A program made the position numbers and the translations under genes. Of a stretch of 64,000 nt of DNA, positions 22,201 to 31,703 are shown one piece after another. The notes below the pieces were generated by a model, which was given only the letters and a program-made list of their open reading frames with translations, was not told the origin of the DNA and searched no databases. Positions within the stretch are counted from its first letter, which is position 1. Each line of letters starts with the position of its first letter. The stretch is from Melieria omissa. Its lineage: Eukaryota; Arthropoda; Insecta; Diptera; Ulidiidae. The stretch covers positions 111,692,830-111,756,829 of the forward strand of contig OZ020268.1 of NCBI GenBank assembly GCA_963971225.1, read 5' to 3'.

Positions 22201-23665
22201 AATCATTGATAGGGATGGTTGGGGTAAAGATGGAACTACCTTAGTCTGGTGGAGGTTATCCTAAAATTCCGCCATCTAGCTAGAGTTACCAGACTCCAAA
22301 AATTGTGAATTTTTCGGAGGTAGAAAATGTGGTGAAACGTAGTGGCCCTTGAATCTCAAAAAATCTGCCTCCTAACTCACCTGTAAACAATACTTTTTTT
22401 TGTTCACGTGTTTAGCTGATCACTTTAACCCTTTCCGACATGAAAATAAACCCGTTCTGTATGAATTTTATGGGCTGTAGTCCAATATATTGGACATTGT
22501 GACTGAAAGGGTTAAACAGTATGGAAAAAGCTACGTGCAGAGATAGAAAGCTGAAATCCAGGTTGTGTCAATTCCAGGTCGTGTATGAAATTTTATCAAA
22601 ATCGCATGGGCGGAACTGGTACCCGGCAGCAATGGGTTAAGATACATCAACAGTAACAACACTTTCAGATATATTCAAGAACGTTGTCCAAAATTAGACC
22701 AACTGAATACAGTGGATGAGAAACTGTTAGCGTGGCTGCTGGAAAAAACACGCATTGACCCAGTTGGATTCTGAGCGATACCAATCGAAGTTCAGAGACC
22801 ATTAAATCTGTTAGAATGCGAGTATTCTTTACAAATGTCCAATGATGTTCAAAGTCTTGCTTCCATATCTGTTGTAGTTTTGAGAAAATTGGTAGCCCAC
22901 AGCAAGTTAAAGAAGTTCCGGAGATAATAGGGCAAATGTATTAGGATTAGATACTATAGGATCGTCAGCTGTTGTAGAATATCTACTATGCTTCCGGCCC
23001 GCCTTCTCCAGAACTTGTTTAACTTTCTTTGAAGCAGAACACTACCGATCTCTTTAAATAGTCTGCAGCTACCGTCGTTCGTTATTCCCATCCTGCGTGC
23101 CAAAAAAAATATTACCATTTACAAACTTCAACTAAGTTATTACGTGCTAACTTTTCTAAAAAGACTTTTTTGAGATTTGTTTTGATGTTTCTTTTCTAGA
23201 AAAAATTCTTTAAAATTCGATTTGATACTTCGAACAATACATTTTGTTTCTGAATACAAGTATCGACAATGAATACTCTTGAGTGAATACTTTGAGATTG
23301 ACGCGTTGAAGAGTCGAGTATTGCCGATTTTTTTAAGAATGGAGTAGTTCTGTTTGTTGCATCATAACTCTTAATAATTTACTAACAAATTCCTCTTACC
23401 AATCTACTCTACACACATCCACTGTCACCACAGTAAACATTTTCAATGACCAATCAAGCCTCAACTAACACATTGGTAACTATTGTGCATCTCCATTCAT
23501 CTTTATACTTTACATACTATGTTGCTTACATATGTATTGGTACATAGATATATATAGCGCTAACTACTCACCAAATGCGGTCATTACACCAAAGATCCTA
23601 ATAATGGGACGTAGGCAGTCACAGGGCTCCGCCGATTGACGCCGCCGTCGATTCAATTGATTCAT
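10294..23665 (-). CDS. TMEM72-like multi-pass membrane protein
   Basis: Five exons read on the minus strand: 23,572-23,665, 13,564-13,624, 13,395-13,469, 13,032-13,301 and 10,294-10,384. All junctions are GT/AG and all phases match, giving 196 residues. Four hydrophobic segments lie roughly at residues 20-43, 48-77, 100-116 and 120-138, with a Cys-rich link (CLQCWGCC) between the second and third and an acidic C-terminal tail. Around the first two membrane segments (GVMTAFG, GVGVDVYLHG) and in the tail (VEIAPSL followed by acidic residues), the order and spacing resemble vertebrate TMEM72 as I remember it; function is unknown. Intron 1 is about 10 kb and full of transposons. The exon 4 donor overlaps a stop codon, so retaining intron 4 would end the protein after residue 167. 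Confidence 0.6.
10976..11789. mobile_element. TTAA-bounded MITE, piggyBac-type ends (CCCTTTCGCTA subfamily, long copy)
   Basis: TTAA at 10,976-10,979 and 11,786-11,789. The ends are CCCTTTCGCTAC on the left and, on the reverse strand, CCCTTCCGCTA on the right. It shares long internal stretches with 32,156-32,658 (gttgtggctgtaataattac; a run ending in 'ccacaaagtagca' near the right end), so the two are one family; this copy is about 310 bases longer. It lies in intron 4 of the TMEM72-like gene. A chance frame at 11,517-11,777 is inside it. Confidence 0.75.
11903..11988 (+). mobile_element. 86-base TTAA MITE, copy 1
   Basis: TTAA at both edges, left end CCCTTTCAGTCACAATGTCC and right end ATGTCGGAAAGGG. 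It is the same sequence as the copies at 22,425-22,515 (opposite orientation) and 25,016-25,106. An 'aatatattg' core and 'gcccatacaattcatacag' are shared. The element is too small to encode anything. Confidence 0.8.
12170..12660 (-). pseudogene. Non-LTR retrotransposon fragment, reverse-transcriptase C-terminal region
   Basis: The minus-strand frame 12,292-12,573 contains GVFERKILRKIFGPVR followed further on by RFKIQRLRWLGAMSAVW. This pattern is typical of the C-terminal part of insect endonuclease/reverse-transcriptase polyproteins of non-LTR elements. The frame is open for only 94 codons and both ends are missing, so this is a 5'-truncated dead copy. I do not assign a clade. Confidence 0.6.
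13818..13903. mobile_element. 82-base MITE with pogo/Tigger-like ends and TA duplication
   Basis: TA at 13,818-13,819 and 13,902-13,903 flank CAGGTAGACCTC at the left and GAGGTCTACCTG at the right, a perfect 12-base inverted repeat. The inner 'gtttaacgcgg' next to the left end is common in pogo-group ends. It is located in intron 1 of the TMEM72-like gene, less than 200 bases upstream (minus sense) of exon 2. Confidence 0.65.
14540..14690 (+). pseudogene. Short reverse-transcriptase C-terminal fragment
   Basis: In the plus frame covering about 14,560-14,687 the residues FHQLGCPGHVCRMDDEAPKK can be read and then a stop. This matches the 'RLRWxGHVxRMDDxxP' block that ends many non-LTR retrotransposon reverse transcriptases. 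Only about 40 codons survive. It is oriented opposite to the fragment at 12.2-12.6 kb, and I cannot tell whether it is the same family. Confidence 0.45.
16150..17063 (+). mobile_element. Mariner-type transposon relic with 30-base terminal inverted repeats
   Basis: TA duplications at 16,150-16,151 and 17,062-17,063 flank inverted repeats of about 30 bases (16,152-16,181 and 17,032-17,061) that differ at one position near the tip; the shared core begins GGGTTTTCCAACAAGAGG. Inside, two plus-strand frames read as pieces of one transposase. The first (16,265-16,459) begins MELYTLQQRIEIIKIHYKNG, an N-terminal helix-turn-helix region. The second (16,639-16,962) contains WPPRSCDLTPCDFFLWG, the conserved block after the catalytic region of mariner enzymes. 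The element is about 910 bases, shorter than the usual 1.3 kb, and the frame is interrupted between the pieces, so it is inactive. Confidence 0.85.
17064..17439. other. Non-coding, AT-rich, intron 1 of the TMEM72-like gene
   Basis: Runs of caaacaaaaa and aataaa-rich DNA between two transposase relics. I see nothing else in it. Confidence 0.6.
17440..17905 (+). pseudogene. Degraded Tc1/mariner transposase fragment
   Basis: Across two or three plus frames one can follow, in order, 'MDDETYIKIDF' (about 17,490), 'MVWQAICQCGKCST' (about 17,627) and 'PPNYSELMQIEQYWAILK' (about 17,850). This is the order of the catalytic-domain landmarks of Tc1/mariner enzymes (first Asp block, WQAI block, xPIExxW block). 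Stops and frameshifts separate them. I could not find inverted repeats, so the borders are approximate. Confidence 0.6.
18084..18394. repeat. Perfect 154-base tandem duplication
   Basis: Two copies, 18,084-18,237 and 18,238-18,391, start 'ctaaatggcgtcgcatcgag' and appear identical along their whole length, with three further matching bases at the end. The identity suggests a recent duplication or recent gene conversion. It lies in intron 1 of the TMEM72-like gene. Confidence 0.9.
18395..22108. other. Intron 1 interior of the TMEM72-like gene, non-coding
   Basis: AT-rich intron with no supported gene on either strand. 18,395-18,560 looks like dispersed-repeat DNA ('atatctcaaaaactacttaa'). An imperfect inverted pair, 'ccttctgtctgtcc' near 21,555 and 'gagacaggcggaag' near 21,816, with a small 'ggggtc...gacccc' hairpin at about 21,800, may be the remains of another TTAA-type element. 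Confidence 0.5.
22109..22640. mobile_element. TTAA-bounded MITE (CCCATTGCTGCC subfamily) carrying a nested MITE
   Basis: TTAA at 22,109-22,112 and 22,637-22,640. The ends CCCATTGCTGCC and GGCAGCAATGGG are a perfect 12-base inverted repeat. A second, unrelated TTAA element (22,425-22,515) sits inside it, so this element is the older of the two. No open frame. Confidence 0.8.
22425..22515 (-). mobile_element. 91-base TTAA MITE, copy 2, nested
   Basis: Reverse-orientation copy of the family at 11,903 and 25,016. It begins TTAACCCTTTCCGACATG and ends GTGACTGAAAGGGTTAA. It is inserted inside the CCCATTGCTGCC element and keeps both TTAA edges. Confidence 0.85.
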
Positions 23666-25015
23666 GTTGGCGCTGCTAAATGATGATGTACAAAGTTGGC
23701 AGCGTTCACTAAGTGCTCCAGCTTGCCAGCTGCATTACTACAACAACAATACGCTAAAGTGATGCACGTATATTTTACAGGTATTTAAGTAGTTGCCAGA
23801 GTCTTTTTCTCTCTTTCACTTTAAAGACATTTTTTGCAGTGTTGTACTCGTACTTTATTAAGTGTCCGCGTTGCACTTTAACGCACTCACAGTAACTTCA
23901 ATGTATCAAATGGCAAATTAGTGTTATTGCACAGTTGTACAGCAATGCGCAATTGACATTTATGCAAATTTAAGTGCGACTTTAATTTTGCAGCTGAGTG
24001 GCGGTCAGTAGTAAGCGAAAGCCTGCAGTTTCCGCGAATAACTTATCTACAGAACAATGTGAGGACCAAAGTTCAACAACGCAATAACGAGAACACACAC
24101 AGCGCTAAATGTGTGCAGTCAAATTATACAGGGTGCTATGAAAGTTTGCTACGTTACTGTTAGTTAATTATACAGTTGAAACCGAACGGTCAAAATGTCA
24201 AGGGGTCCCAACAAGTACACACAAGTTCTACCTTCAAATTGTTGTCTTTCAAGCTTTAACTCGTTCTTCAACTGGTGAAATACGAGGGATTAGTAGGGAT
24301 ATTCTGTGGTTGTTGGACTGTGCAGAAAAATTCCATTACAAAGATGTGTGACTGAAACTTTAACGAACGAACGGATAGAAGGTCAAAGGATAAAGATCAT
24401 TTTTGAGATTAATGGCTTCCAGTTATATTTACATACAGGTAGAAGGAATGAGAAAGTTAACTTGAAAGCAGGCAATATGTTGCATTGGATCGTCAGAAAA
24501 ACTTTCTATTGAAAGGTTGTGCAAATTTAAAGAGAGAATTTGGAAAGAAAAACTAGTAACCATTTGACAGAAACGCCTCAAAAACCATAACCGAAACAAA
24601 CTCTGCCTGTAACTCCGTTGAGATGAGCTGCAGTGGTAGGTTGACTTGTTCAAAGGACTTCTTAAAATTATGGCTTCAGATTATTCATTTCCACTGAACA
24701 ATTGTCATAAGTTATCTGGTTATAAAAGTCACGCTTCAAGGAGTAAATACAGCTGATACCAATAGAAGACCCAACTAACTTTACCCCATGAAATGGATAT
24801 TACAGAAGATCATGTAAGTTTTTAAGGCTCCCACTCACCTGGCAGTTGCGAGTTAAACCAAACTTTTGATCACCTACATACAAAAATTTTAAGTATCGAA
24901 ATTTTTTTTAAACGGGTTAAGAATGCCGAAATACTTGGCGTATTTCTTACCAATTCAAGTTCAAAGCCGGAAATCTTAAGCAAAGAAGCAGTGCCATAAC
25001 TCAGTGGTTAGTACG

Positions 25016-25106
25016 TTAACCCTTTCAGTCACAATGTCCAATATATTGGACTACAGCCCATACAATTCATACAGCGGGCTGTTGTTTTCATGTCGGAAAG
25101 GGTTAA
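25016..25106 (+). mobile_element. 91-base TTAA MITE, copy 3, nested
   Basis: TTAA edges at 25,016-25,019 and 25,103-25,106, left end CCCTTTCAGTCACAATGTCC, right end ATGTCGGAAAGGG. It interrupts a tRNA-like sequence ('ccataactcagtggttagtacg') just to its left. Confidence 0.85.
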
Positions 25107-25118
25107 AGAAGGTCGGAA

Positions 25119-25345
25119 AACACCGTGCGACAAAAATCAAAAAATTTCAAAACACACGAAAAAATTTATAAACTCGCGAAACTAAGGGCCAAGTGTAGTA
25201 AAACTGTGTTTTAGTTTTTCTCTCTGACGTCAGGATCGTTTTTAAAAGGACTTTGAAATTTCAAGGACATGTTTAGTTCAAACAATTATTTTAAAAATTG
25301 AGCGCATTGTAGAATAACAATATGGGTATCAAATGATTGAATTGA
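25119..25345 (+). repeat. Dispersed repeat starting CACCGTGCGACAAAAAT, copy 2
   Basis: The stretch beginning 'caccgtgcgacaaaaatcaa' has related copies at 11,022-11,290 (same orientation) and about 47,870-48,120 (reverse). Shared landmarks in order are 'cacacgaaaaaattta', 'ctctctgacgtcagg' (degenerate) and 'ctttgaaatttcaaggac'. Origin unknown; no coding content. Confidence 0.6.
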
Positions 25346-25455
25346 ATTTTGCTTGGATATGATTTAGTGGTTTAAATAAAAAAAATTTTGAAAAGCAATA
25401 CAAACGATCCTTAAGGGTGTTTTTTTGTATGCAGAAACTTTCCGCCCACCCTGTA

Positions 25456-27464
25456 TATAGTATACATTTTATCACACAATGAAGCACCTTTAACGATTTT
25501 GCACTAAAAATTTAAAGCACACTGTACGCGTTGACATTGCACCACATTTTCCTATGTGTGTATGTGCAGCTACCATAAATACGTACACACATACATGCAT
25601 ACATATGCCTGTTCAATGTGCCGTCATGTTGCCTGTATGTATGTAAATATTTATGTTTGCACGTTCAGGCTGTGTGTAAATCAAACAGGGTTTTTGGCAA
25701 ACATCTCGCAGTTAACTGCCAAAGCGCCAAACGACAAGCAAACCCATTCGAAAGGGACGGCCACAAATGATCCGTTCCGTAGAGCTTACAATGCAACCAA
25801 TAAAAACGCCACCCTTTACGCTCTAATCGGCACTTTTGTGCGTGTGTGTGTGCGCGCGCTTATCTGCCAGCCATTTGCCAGTGTGTGTGTGTTCGCGACG
25901 CGAATGCGACAATGTGCGCGGCACTGCCGCCAAAGTGTGCAACTGCTGCAGCGCGCAATGCATGCAACTCCCTAAAGCGTTAGCACAACATGCGCCACCA
26001 ATGTTTGTGCGTCGCTGTTTGTTTTTACATTTGTGCGTGCGTATGTGTTTGCCTGCGGCTAAATTGCATGCAATTTTTATGATTTCACAGAGTTCAACTG
26101 GTTCGCTGCTTGACAACTGGCAATCGTCAATCCACTGCAGGGTGATGCACTACTCAGCGGCAATACCGCAGGATATACGAACCATATTTTTCTTTTCAAA
26201 AAGTTTTGCACCAAGTTTTGGGAAAACACACCATTACATGCGGTTGCAGTTGCTTTACGGGGCGTATGAGTAACATCAATGTATGGAATTATTTTGGCCT
26301 TGTCCGATTTTTTTCATATTGTACACATTTCACTCAGTGCTGTTGTTGTTTTTTTTTAAGTGGTCTTTATCGTTTTTTAACTGTTTTGGCATTTGTACTG
26401 TCCGAGCACCAAACAATGTTGCCGAATCCGAACTTTAGCATATCGCAACTGCTTATTGCTCACACGTCCGACAGCGACAAGCACCAAACACCGAATGATG
26501 CTGCTGCCGCCGCCGCTGTTGCTGTCGGTGCTGCTGCCAATTTGCTGCCGGCATTGGCTGATGCTTGCGCCCATTCGTGCTTCGGCTTCGGCTTTCGCTT
26601 CAGCGGTGATGCTGATGCTGATGCTGTTGTTTTTCCAACCAGCTTCGCCAGCGTTGTTTACGTCGACTCAAATGTGGCTGGCTGCGACGACGGCCGCCTG
26701 GCGGGGTGCTGTGTGGCTGCATTAATTCATAACTGGCACGGCTAAGCAGCTCACGCACGCCACCAGCTATGCGCCAGCCCACCAAAACAATGCCAACTGC
26801 TGTCGCATGCCAAACACAGCGCCACTGCTGGCATAATTCACCGCCGCAAACAACAACACTGTCTTTCTTTGCAAACGACGTTGCTGTTGTCGCTTTGTGC
26901 TTTCTTAGCATTTTACATGTTATTGTTTTTGTCTCTTAGATTTTTGTCCAGTTGTCCGCTTTTGGCTCAATTTCGTTCGTTCGTGTGAGCTGTGATGCAA
27001 AAAACATGATTATTCTGGTATATTTCCTTCAACCTCCATCTCTCCTTTCGCCGTCATCGAAACTGCTTAATCGTTAAGCGACGTTTAGCTTACGGTATTA
27101 AAACATTTGCACATATTTACTCACTCACTCACACACATGTATTTGCCGCAGTTGTGGACACCGGTGCGTATGAGTAACATTCTGAAATTTAATTTTATTC
27201 ACACGCCTTCAGGCGCCTGAACTCTATCGCTTCGTTTTATTTATTCAACAATTTTTGCCCGAATTCAATAGACCAACATTTTGTGCAGCGGTGCGTATGA
27301 TCAACATTTTGTAAATAGCTAAATTAACCTTCGAAATTAAGCCAACATTTGATTTTCAATATTTCGCATATTTATGAAAAAAACATTTAAACTGATGGAA
27401 CAATTTTACACATATTGCTGTTCCTATTGTTGTATTTTGTGGTTAGCTTCCATCCATGTTTTGC
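25456..27464. other. Intergenic between two minus-strand genes
   Basis: This contains GT/CA-rich DNA (25,550-26,100), trinucleotide-rich DNA (26,490-26,640) and, near its end, the probable 3' UTR of the KIAA0825-like gene with a reverse-strand AATAAA near 27,238. Open frames of up to 179 codons (26,206-26,745 plus) are Ala- and Cys-rich and without a clear start context or splice partner. I do not call a gene, but see the findings. Confidence 0.45.
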
Positions 27465-30400
27465 TTACGACTTGCCATAATCTTTACGCTTTTTCATTAC
27501 TTTTGTGATTCCAGCCACCATGGCCACTTCCGGCATGGAAAGTTTCGTATTCTCCTGAAAATCGCAGCGACGCGACAGCTGCAGCCAAGCGCGTTCCGGG
27601 TTCAGTGACAGCGGCGTCTGCAGCCAAGTTACGTAGTCGATTTTCAGCGCGCAACTCAGCAACTGTGTAAACGGGGATGCATTCACGTCAAGTCAGAAGC
27701 CAATTTCAAAGTCACATTTACCTGATCGAATGGCGTTTTGCCAATAAAGAACATTGACGACAATATCGACTCCTTGGGCTCCGTTATGTTCTGGCCCTGT
27801 ACGCCCTGAAATGCGCTGGGCTCGTTCTCACTTGTGCCCAGCTGCTCCATTAGCCATTCTTTGTTGTTTTTCAGATAATTATAGCTGACCTAAAAGTGCA
27901 GTTGTATTTAGTGGCGGATCCAGGGGGAGGGTATTTGGGGGTTGAAACCCCCGCCTAAATATTTGGATCGACTATAAAACTACATACAAATTAAAAGGCA
28001 TTTTATAAATATTAAAGAATTACTTTTTAAAACCCCCCCGAAATATTTTTCTGGATCCGCATCTGGTTGTATTTGAACTCGCTGTGACCACGACTTGCTC
28101 ACCTTCAGCGCCTGCTTGCCAATGTCCGTTGTCAGAACATCGCTGACCAGCACCTCTGCTATATAGTCAGCAATGCCCACTTCCAGCTCCATGGCATAGT
28201 TGGCCGGCGGACTGTGGCTCAGCCTATCCGATTCTGAGTTAGCCAAATCATCGATTTTAACGGTGCTTACCGCACTAAAACCGCCACAACCATCGCGCGC
28301 CAACGAACGCATCGAGTAGTCGGTTTCCAGAACAATGCCCTCCGCGGCCTGTTTCAGGAACAAATCAATCTGGTCGGTGTGTTTGTCATCCTCGTCGATG
28401 GAGCAGATGGCCTCGGATATTGAATAGCAAATCGAAGCTTTAGCGTTGTTCTTTACTGCAACGCACAATCTATAAATCAGAGACAACAACAATAACACAA
28501 TGCAACCTTTCTCAAATGCTTCGGCCTTCTTGATCAGCTCCGTGTAGAGCGCAGCAAAAACCACCTGCATGAGCACCGAATCCCTGAGCGGCCTAGACGA
28601 CACCGGAATGACATCCTGTAGCAGAGAGGTGACCTTGTAGAGTCCCTCCGGTATGCACTCCCACATTTCGGACACACATGTCAAGGCCAGCGACATGGCC
28701 TGATACATGCTGGCGCCCGCCTCCACCGCATTCACCAACATCTCCACCACGCAGTCCAGCACCGGATAGACAAAGTGCATGCACGCCTCCAGCCAGGGCG
28801 GTCGCTTCTGATTCCAGACCTGCAAAACACAGTACAACTTTAATTTCCAATGCATGCAAGAATTTGTAACGAAAACCTGTCGCTTGTCCAGACAGTCGCT
28901 CCAGCCAGGCGGACAAATGTCGTCTAGGGTTCTGATCAGGCACGCCTTGATGTCAACGGCCCTACCCACCGACACCAGCAGATAGGTCAGTGACAGCACA
29001 ATCTGATAGTTGGACTGGCCCACCGGATCTGCAATACGCATTGGCGTTCGTGAAGTGTTAGTTTTCAACCACTAAGCAACCAAACCAAACCTAAATCGTT
29101 GGCAATCAAATCGGAAACATTGAAGCATTCGCCGCGACAAAGAAACGCCTCGCATTTCTTTCGTTCGTCAGCACCTTCGATAAAGGAATGTTTGGCCACA
29201 TTCTTGAAATTATCCGCTGACGGCTGGTAGAGCAACAAATGCCGCAAAATTATGCCAGTCACATAGGCGTCGCGCATCAGCAACACCTACGTATATATAA
29301 ACGCAACTGGCATTAGGTAGACCCGACACCGACGCATAGCTAGAATGACATTACCTTCAGCAAATAGGACCAATCGGCCTCGGGAAAAGCCAGCAGCACC
29401 TTCAGCTCGAGCGATATGGCTGTGCAGCTGTTGAGATCGGCAAACTCTGTTACCCACTGGCACGATTGCTCCTTGGGAAATAGACGCGGCAGGGCGAATA
29501 TTATCCACGCACTAGGCAGACCCTGGCGCGATGAGAACATTTCCATATTTTCAATGCCTTTGCGAAAGACCTGTCGACATGTAAACCAGTTTCAGAAGGA
29601 ACATGTGCTGCACTCAATCTTTGTTATAACTTATGTATGGATGTATGTATGTATGTAGTTCAAGCTTCCAAAGATGAAAACAATCAATAAAAATATAACA
29701 AAATGTTCTGATTTCAAGAGATTTAATCGAAATTTCTGCCAGCACACAACCTTTATTTTCAATATTTTTTACAATTCTTCTTATAAGTTTGGCACTTTGG
29801 CGATTATTTTTTCCCCTTTGGATGCTGCACATGAACTTATAGCTTCGTGAATTTTGTATAATTTTTGCTCGTTTGCTAATTTTTCAGAACTTCAAACATG
29901 CACAAAGACAACATAAGTGGAAAGAAAATTGTGTCATATATAAAATTTATAAAAATAAATAAAACACTTTTCTAGACCAGAAGACCCTCTTTAAATGCTC
30001 CCCTAAAATTTTTAAATACTTGAAATTGCATTCATTTCCAATTAAAAGCTCAACTGTTAGTGCAGAATTTCTCAAACAATCGTCAAATATTTACGAGCAT
30101 GACGAGCAAAACGTTATCTACTCGTACGTTCAAGCCTCATAGCATAATTTGCGTTGCTTTCGTTACTATTAATGAGTGGCACCCACCTTTGAGAGAACTC
30201 CAAGTGGTGCACCACGCAACAGCAGGCAGTAAAAGAGTTCTCGACACTTGGCATGCACGTCACGGATGATGACACTCTGGCTTGCCAGCTGCAATCCTGA
30301 TGTGCGCAGTTGTGTGCAATGCGAATTAATGTTAATTAGATGCAATTTGTTGCAGAACTGCGCGCGGGCAGTGGGAACCAGAGTGCGGTGGAGTGTAATT

Positions 30401-31703
30401 ATGCACTCTTGCTCCCCTGTCTGCGGTTCTTTCAGTGATTACGTAATGCAGCGGCTTAGATAAATTTACATGTATATGCGTGTGTGTGTGTGCTTACCCA
30501 CGTAGGCTTCGCCACTTTCGCAAATGTGCGGCAGCAGTTCGGCCACACAGAAAAGCATATTGCAGATATCGGCCAAGTGAAGCTGAGCGCGCGCCACACT
30601 GGTCACAATCTGCGCATAGCGGACCGTGAGCACGCTCAGCGTTTCGTTCAGCATGCCGGCAAAGATGCGCTGTGCCATTTTCGGCGGCACCGAGTTCCAC
30701 AGATCGTCCTTGGTGCCGCGCATGTAGTGCCACCACATTTGCACCGTGTACGAGCCGCGCTCGGACTCGAAAAAGGTCTGCGTGTCCTCCCAGTGCAGAC
30801 AGTCGGCGTCCTGTACAATGTACAGCAAAAGCAGACGACAGTGCAGATCCAACAGTCGCTCAGCAAGCGCCTCGGCCATTTGCGAGTATTGCTTGTAGGA
30901 GAGCTTCAAAAAGATTGCATACATAGATAGAGGAAGAGTCAAATCACTGAAGCAGATAGGGCGTGTAGTTATACCTTCAAGGCGCCGCCTTTCTCACTGC
31001 CCTTTGGCGGGTACACCTTGACGGTGGCCGCCTGCATGTACACGTTCAGGCAGTTGCGCACGAGCGCCGCCGCTCCAATGGTAGCAGACAGTACGGACAG
31101 GTCCGCATGATCCAATGATTCCTGCGACAACAGATGCAAATGTTCCAGTAACAAGTCCGCCGATTTAGTCACCAGACTCACAAACTTTTCCGGATCAGAA
31201 TTTTTCACAATTACCGATGCCTAAAAGTGTAAAGTGTGTATGTATTTTGAATAAGTTTTGACGTTTAGGGTTTTAGGGCGACCAAAACTTACAAAATCGC
31301 CGTCGGCCAATTCTTTTTCCGTGTGCAAGAGACCCGAATGTTTGCGATAGGAAGCGAAATACTCATCCTCCCACCTGTTGAATCCATTATTGTTACATCA
31401 CAAGCACCGAGTTCTACTCAATACCTACCATAGGACCATTTTAATTGCAGCAAAGGAGGCGTAACGAGGAAAATCCAGCTTTCCGCCCACCACACCGGGA
31501 CAAATGCGTTCTTGCAACACACGTTGGTGAGTCTGCGAATAAGTGAAAACGTTTAATAAATGAGTAGTTACAATGCTAAATGGACAACTGCAATGTGCAC
31601 TGATTGTTGCAGTTGCGCCTTCACTCACTTGGTAGAACTGCAAGTCGCGCTGCAACAACACTGGCACCCGATCCATAAGATTTCCTTCTTCCATAACTTC
31701 CAT
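27465..31703 (-). CDS. Uncharacterised protein, candidate KIAA0825 / DUF4495 family
   Basis: Thirteen minus-strand exons: 31,629-31,703; 31,429-31,532; 31,293-31,374; 30,975-31,220; 30,502-30,903; 30,187-30,288; 29,355-29,570; 29,091-29,286; 28,877-29,028; 28,507-28,819; 28,103-28,455; 27,722-27,889; 27,465-27,662. All phases agree and give 868 residues. The protein is soluble-looking and helix-rich, with no signal peptide or membrane segment. The block WEDTQTFFESERGSYTVQMW followed by LWNSVPPKMAQRI is the part that reminds me of vertebrate KIAA0825, a protein of unknown biochemical role linked in people to limb development; this is memory, not a search. Exon 5 uses a gtgggt donor for phase, although a better-looking gtaagc lies four bases downstream. 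The vertebrate protein is longer, so an upstream exon may be missing. Confidence 0.6.
27901..28074. mobile_element. hAT-type MITE inside an intron of the KIAA0825-like gene
   Basis: The 9-base word gttgtattt occurs at 27,901-27,909 and 28,066-28,074; eight bases of it is the normal hAT target duplication length. Between them the ends read AGTGGCGGATCCAG and, inverted, CAGATGCGGATCCAG. At 156 bases it accounts for most of the 213-base intron between exons 11 and 12. Confidence 0.75.

Larger units (their letters stand above)
24127..25455. mobile_element. 1.3 kb mariner-like element with CAGGGTG ends, degenerate
   Basis: TA at 24,127-24,128 and 25,454-25,455 flank CAGGGTG at the left and CACCCTG at the right. 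Both ends continue into a 'gaaagttt' word at the same distance, giving an imperfect inverted repeat of about 20 bases. The 1,325-base length is normal for the mariner/Tc1 group. A plus-strand start near 24,197 opens a transposase-like frame (MSRGPNKY) that is soon broken, and I could not find a catalytic block. A TTAA MITE is inserted at 25,016-25,106. Confidence 0.55.
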
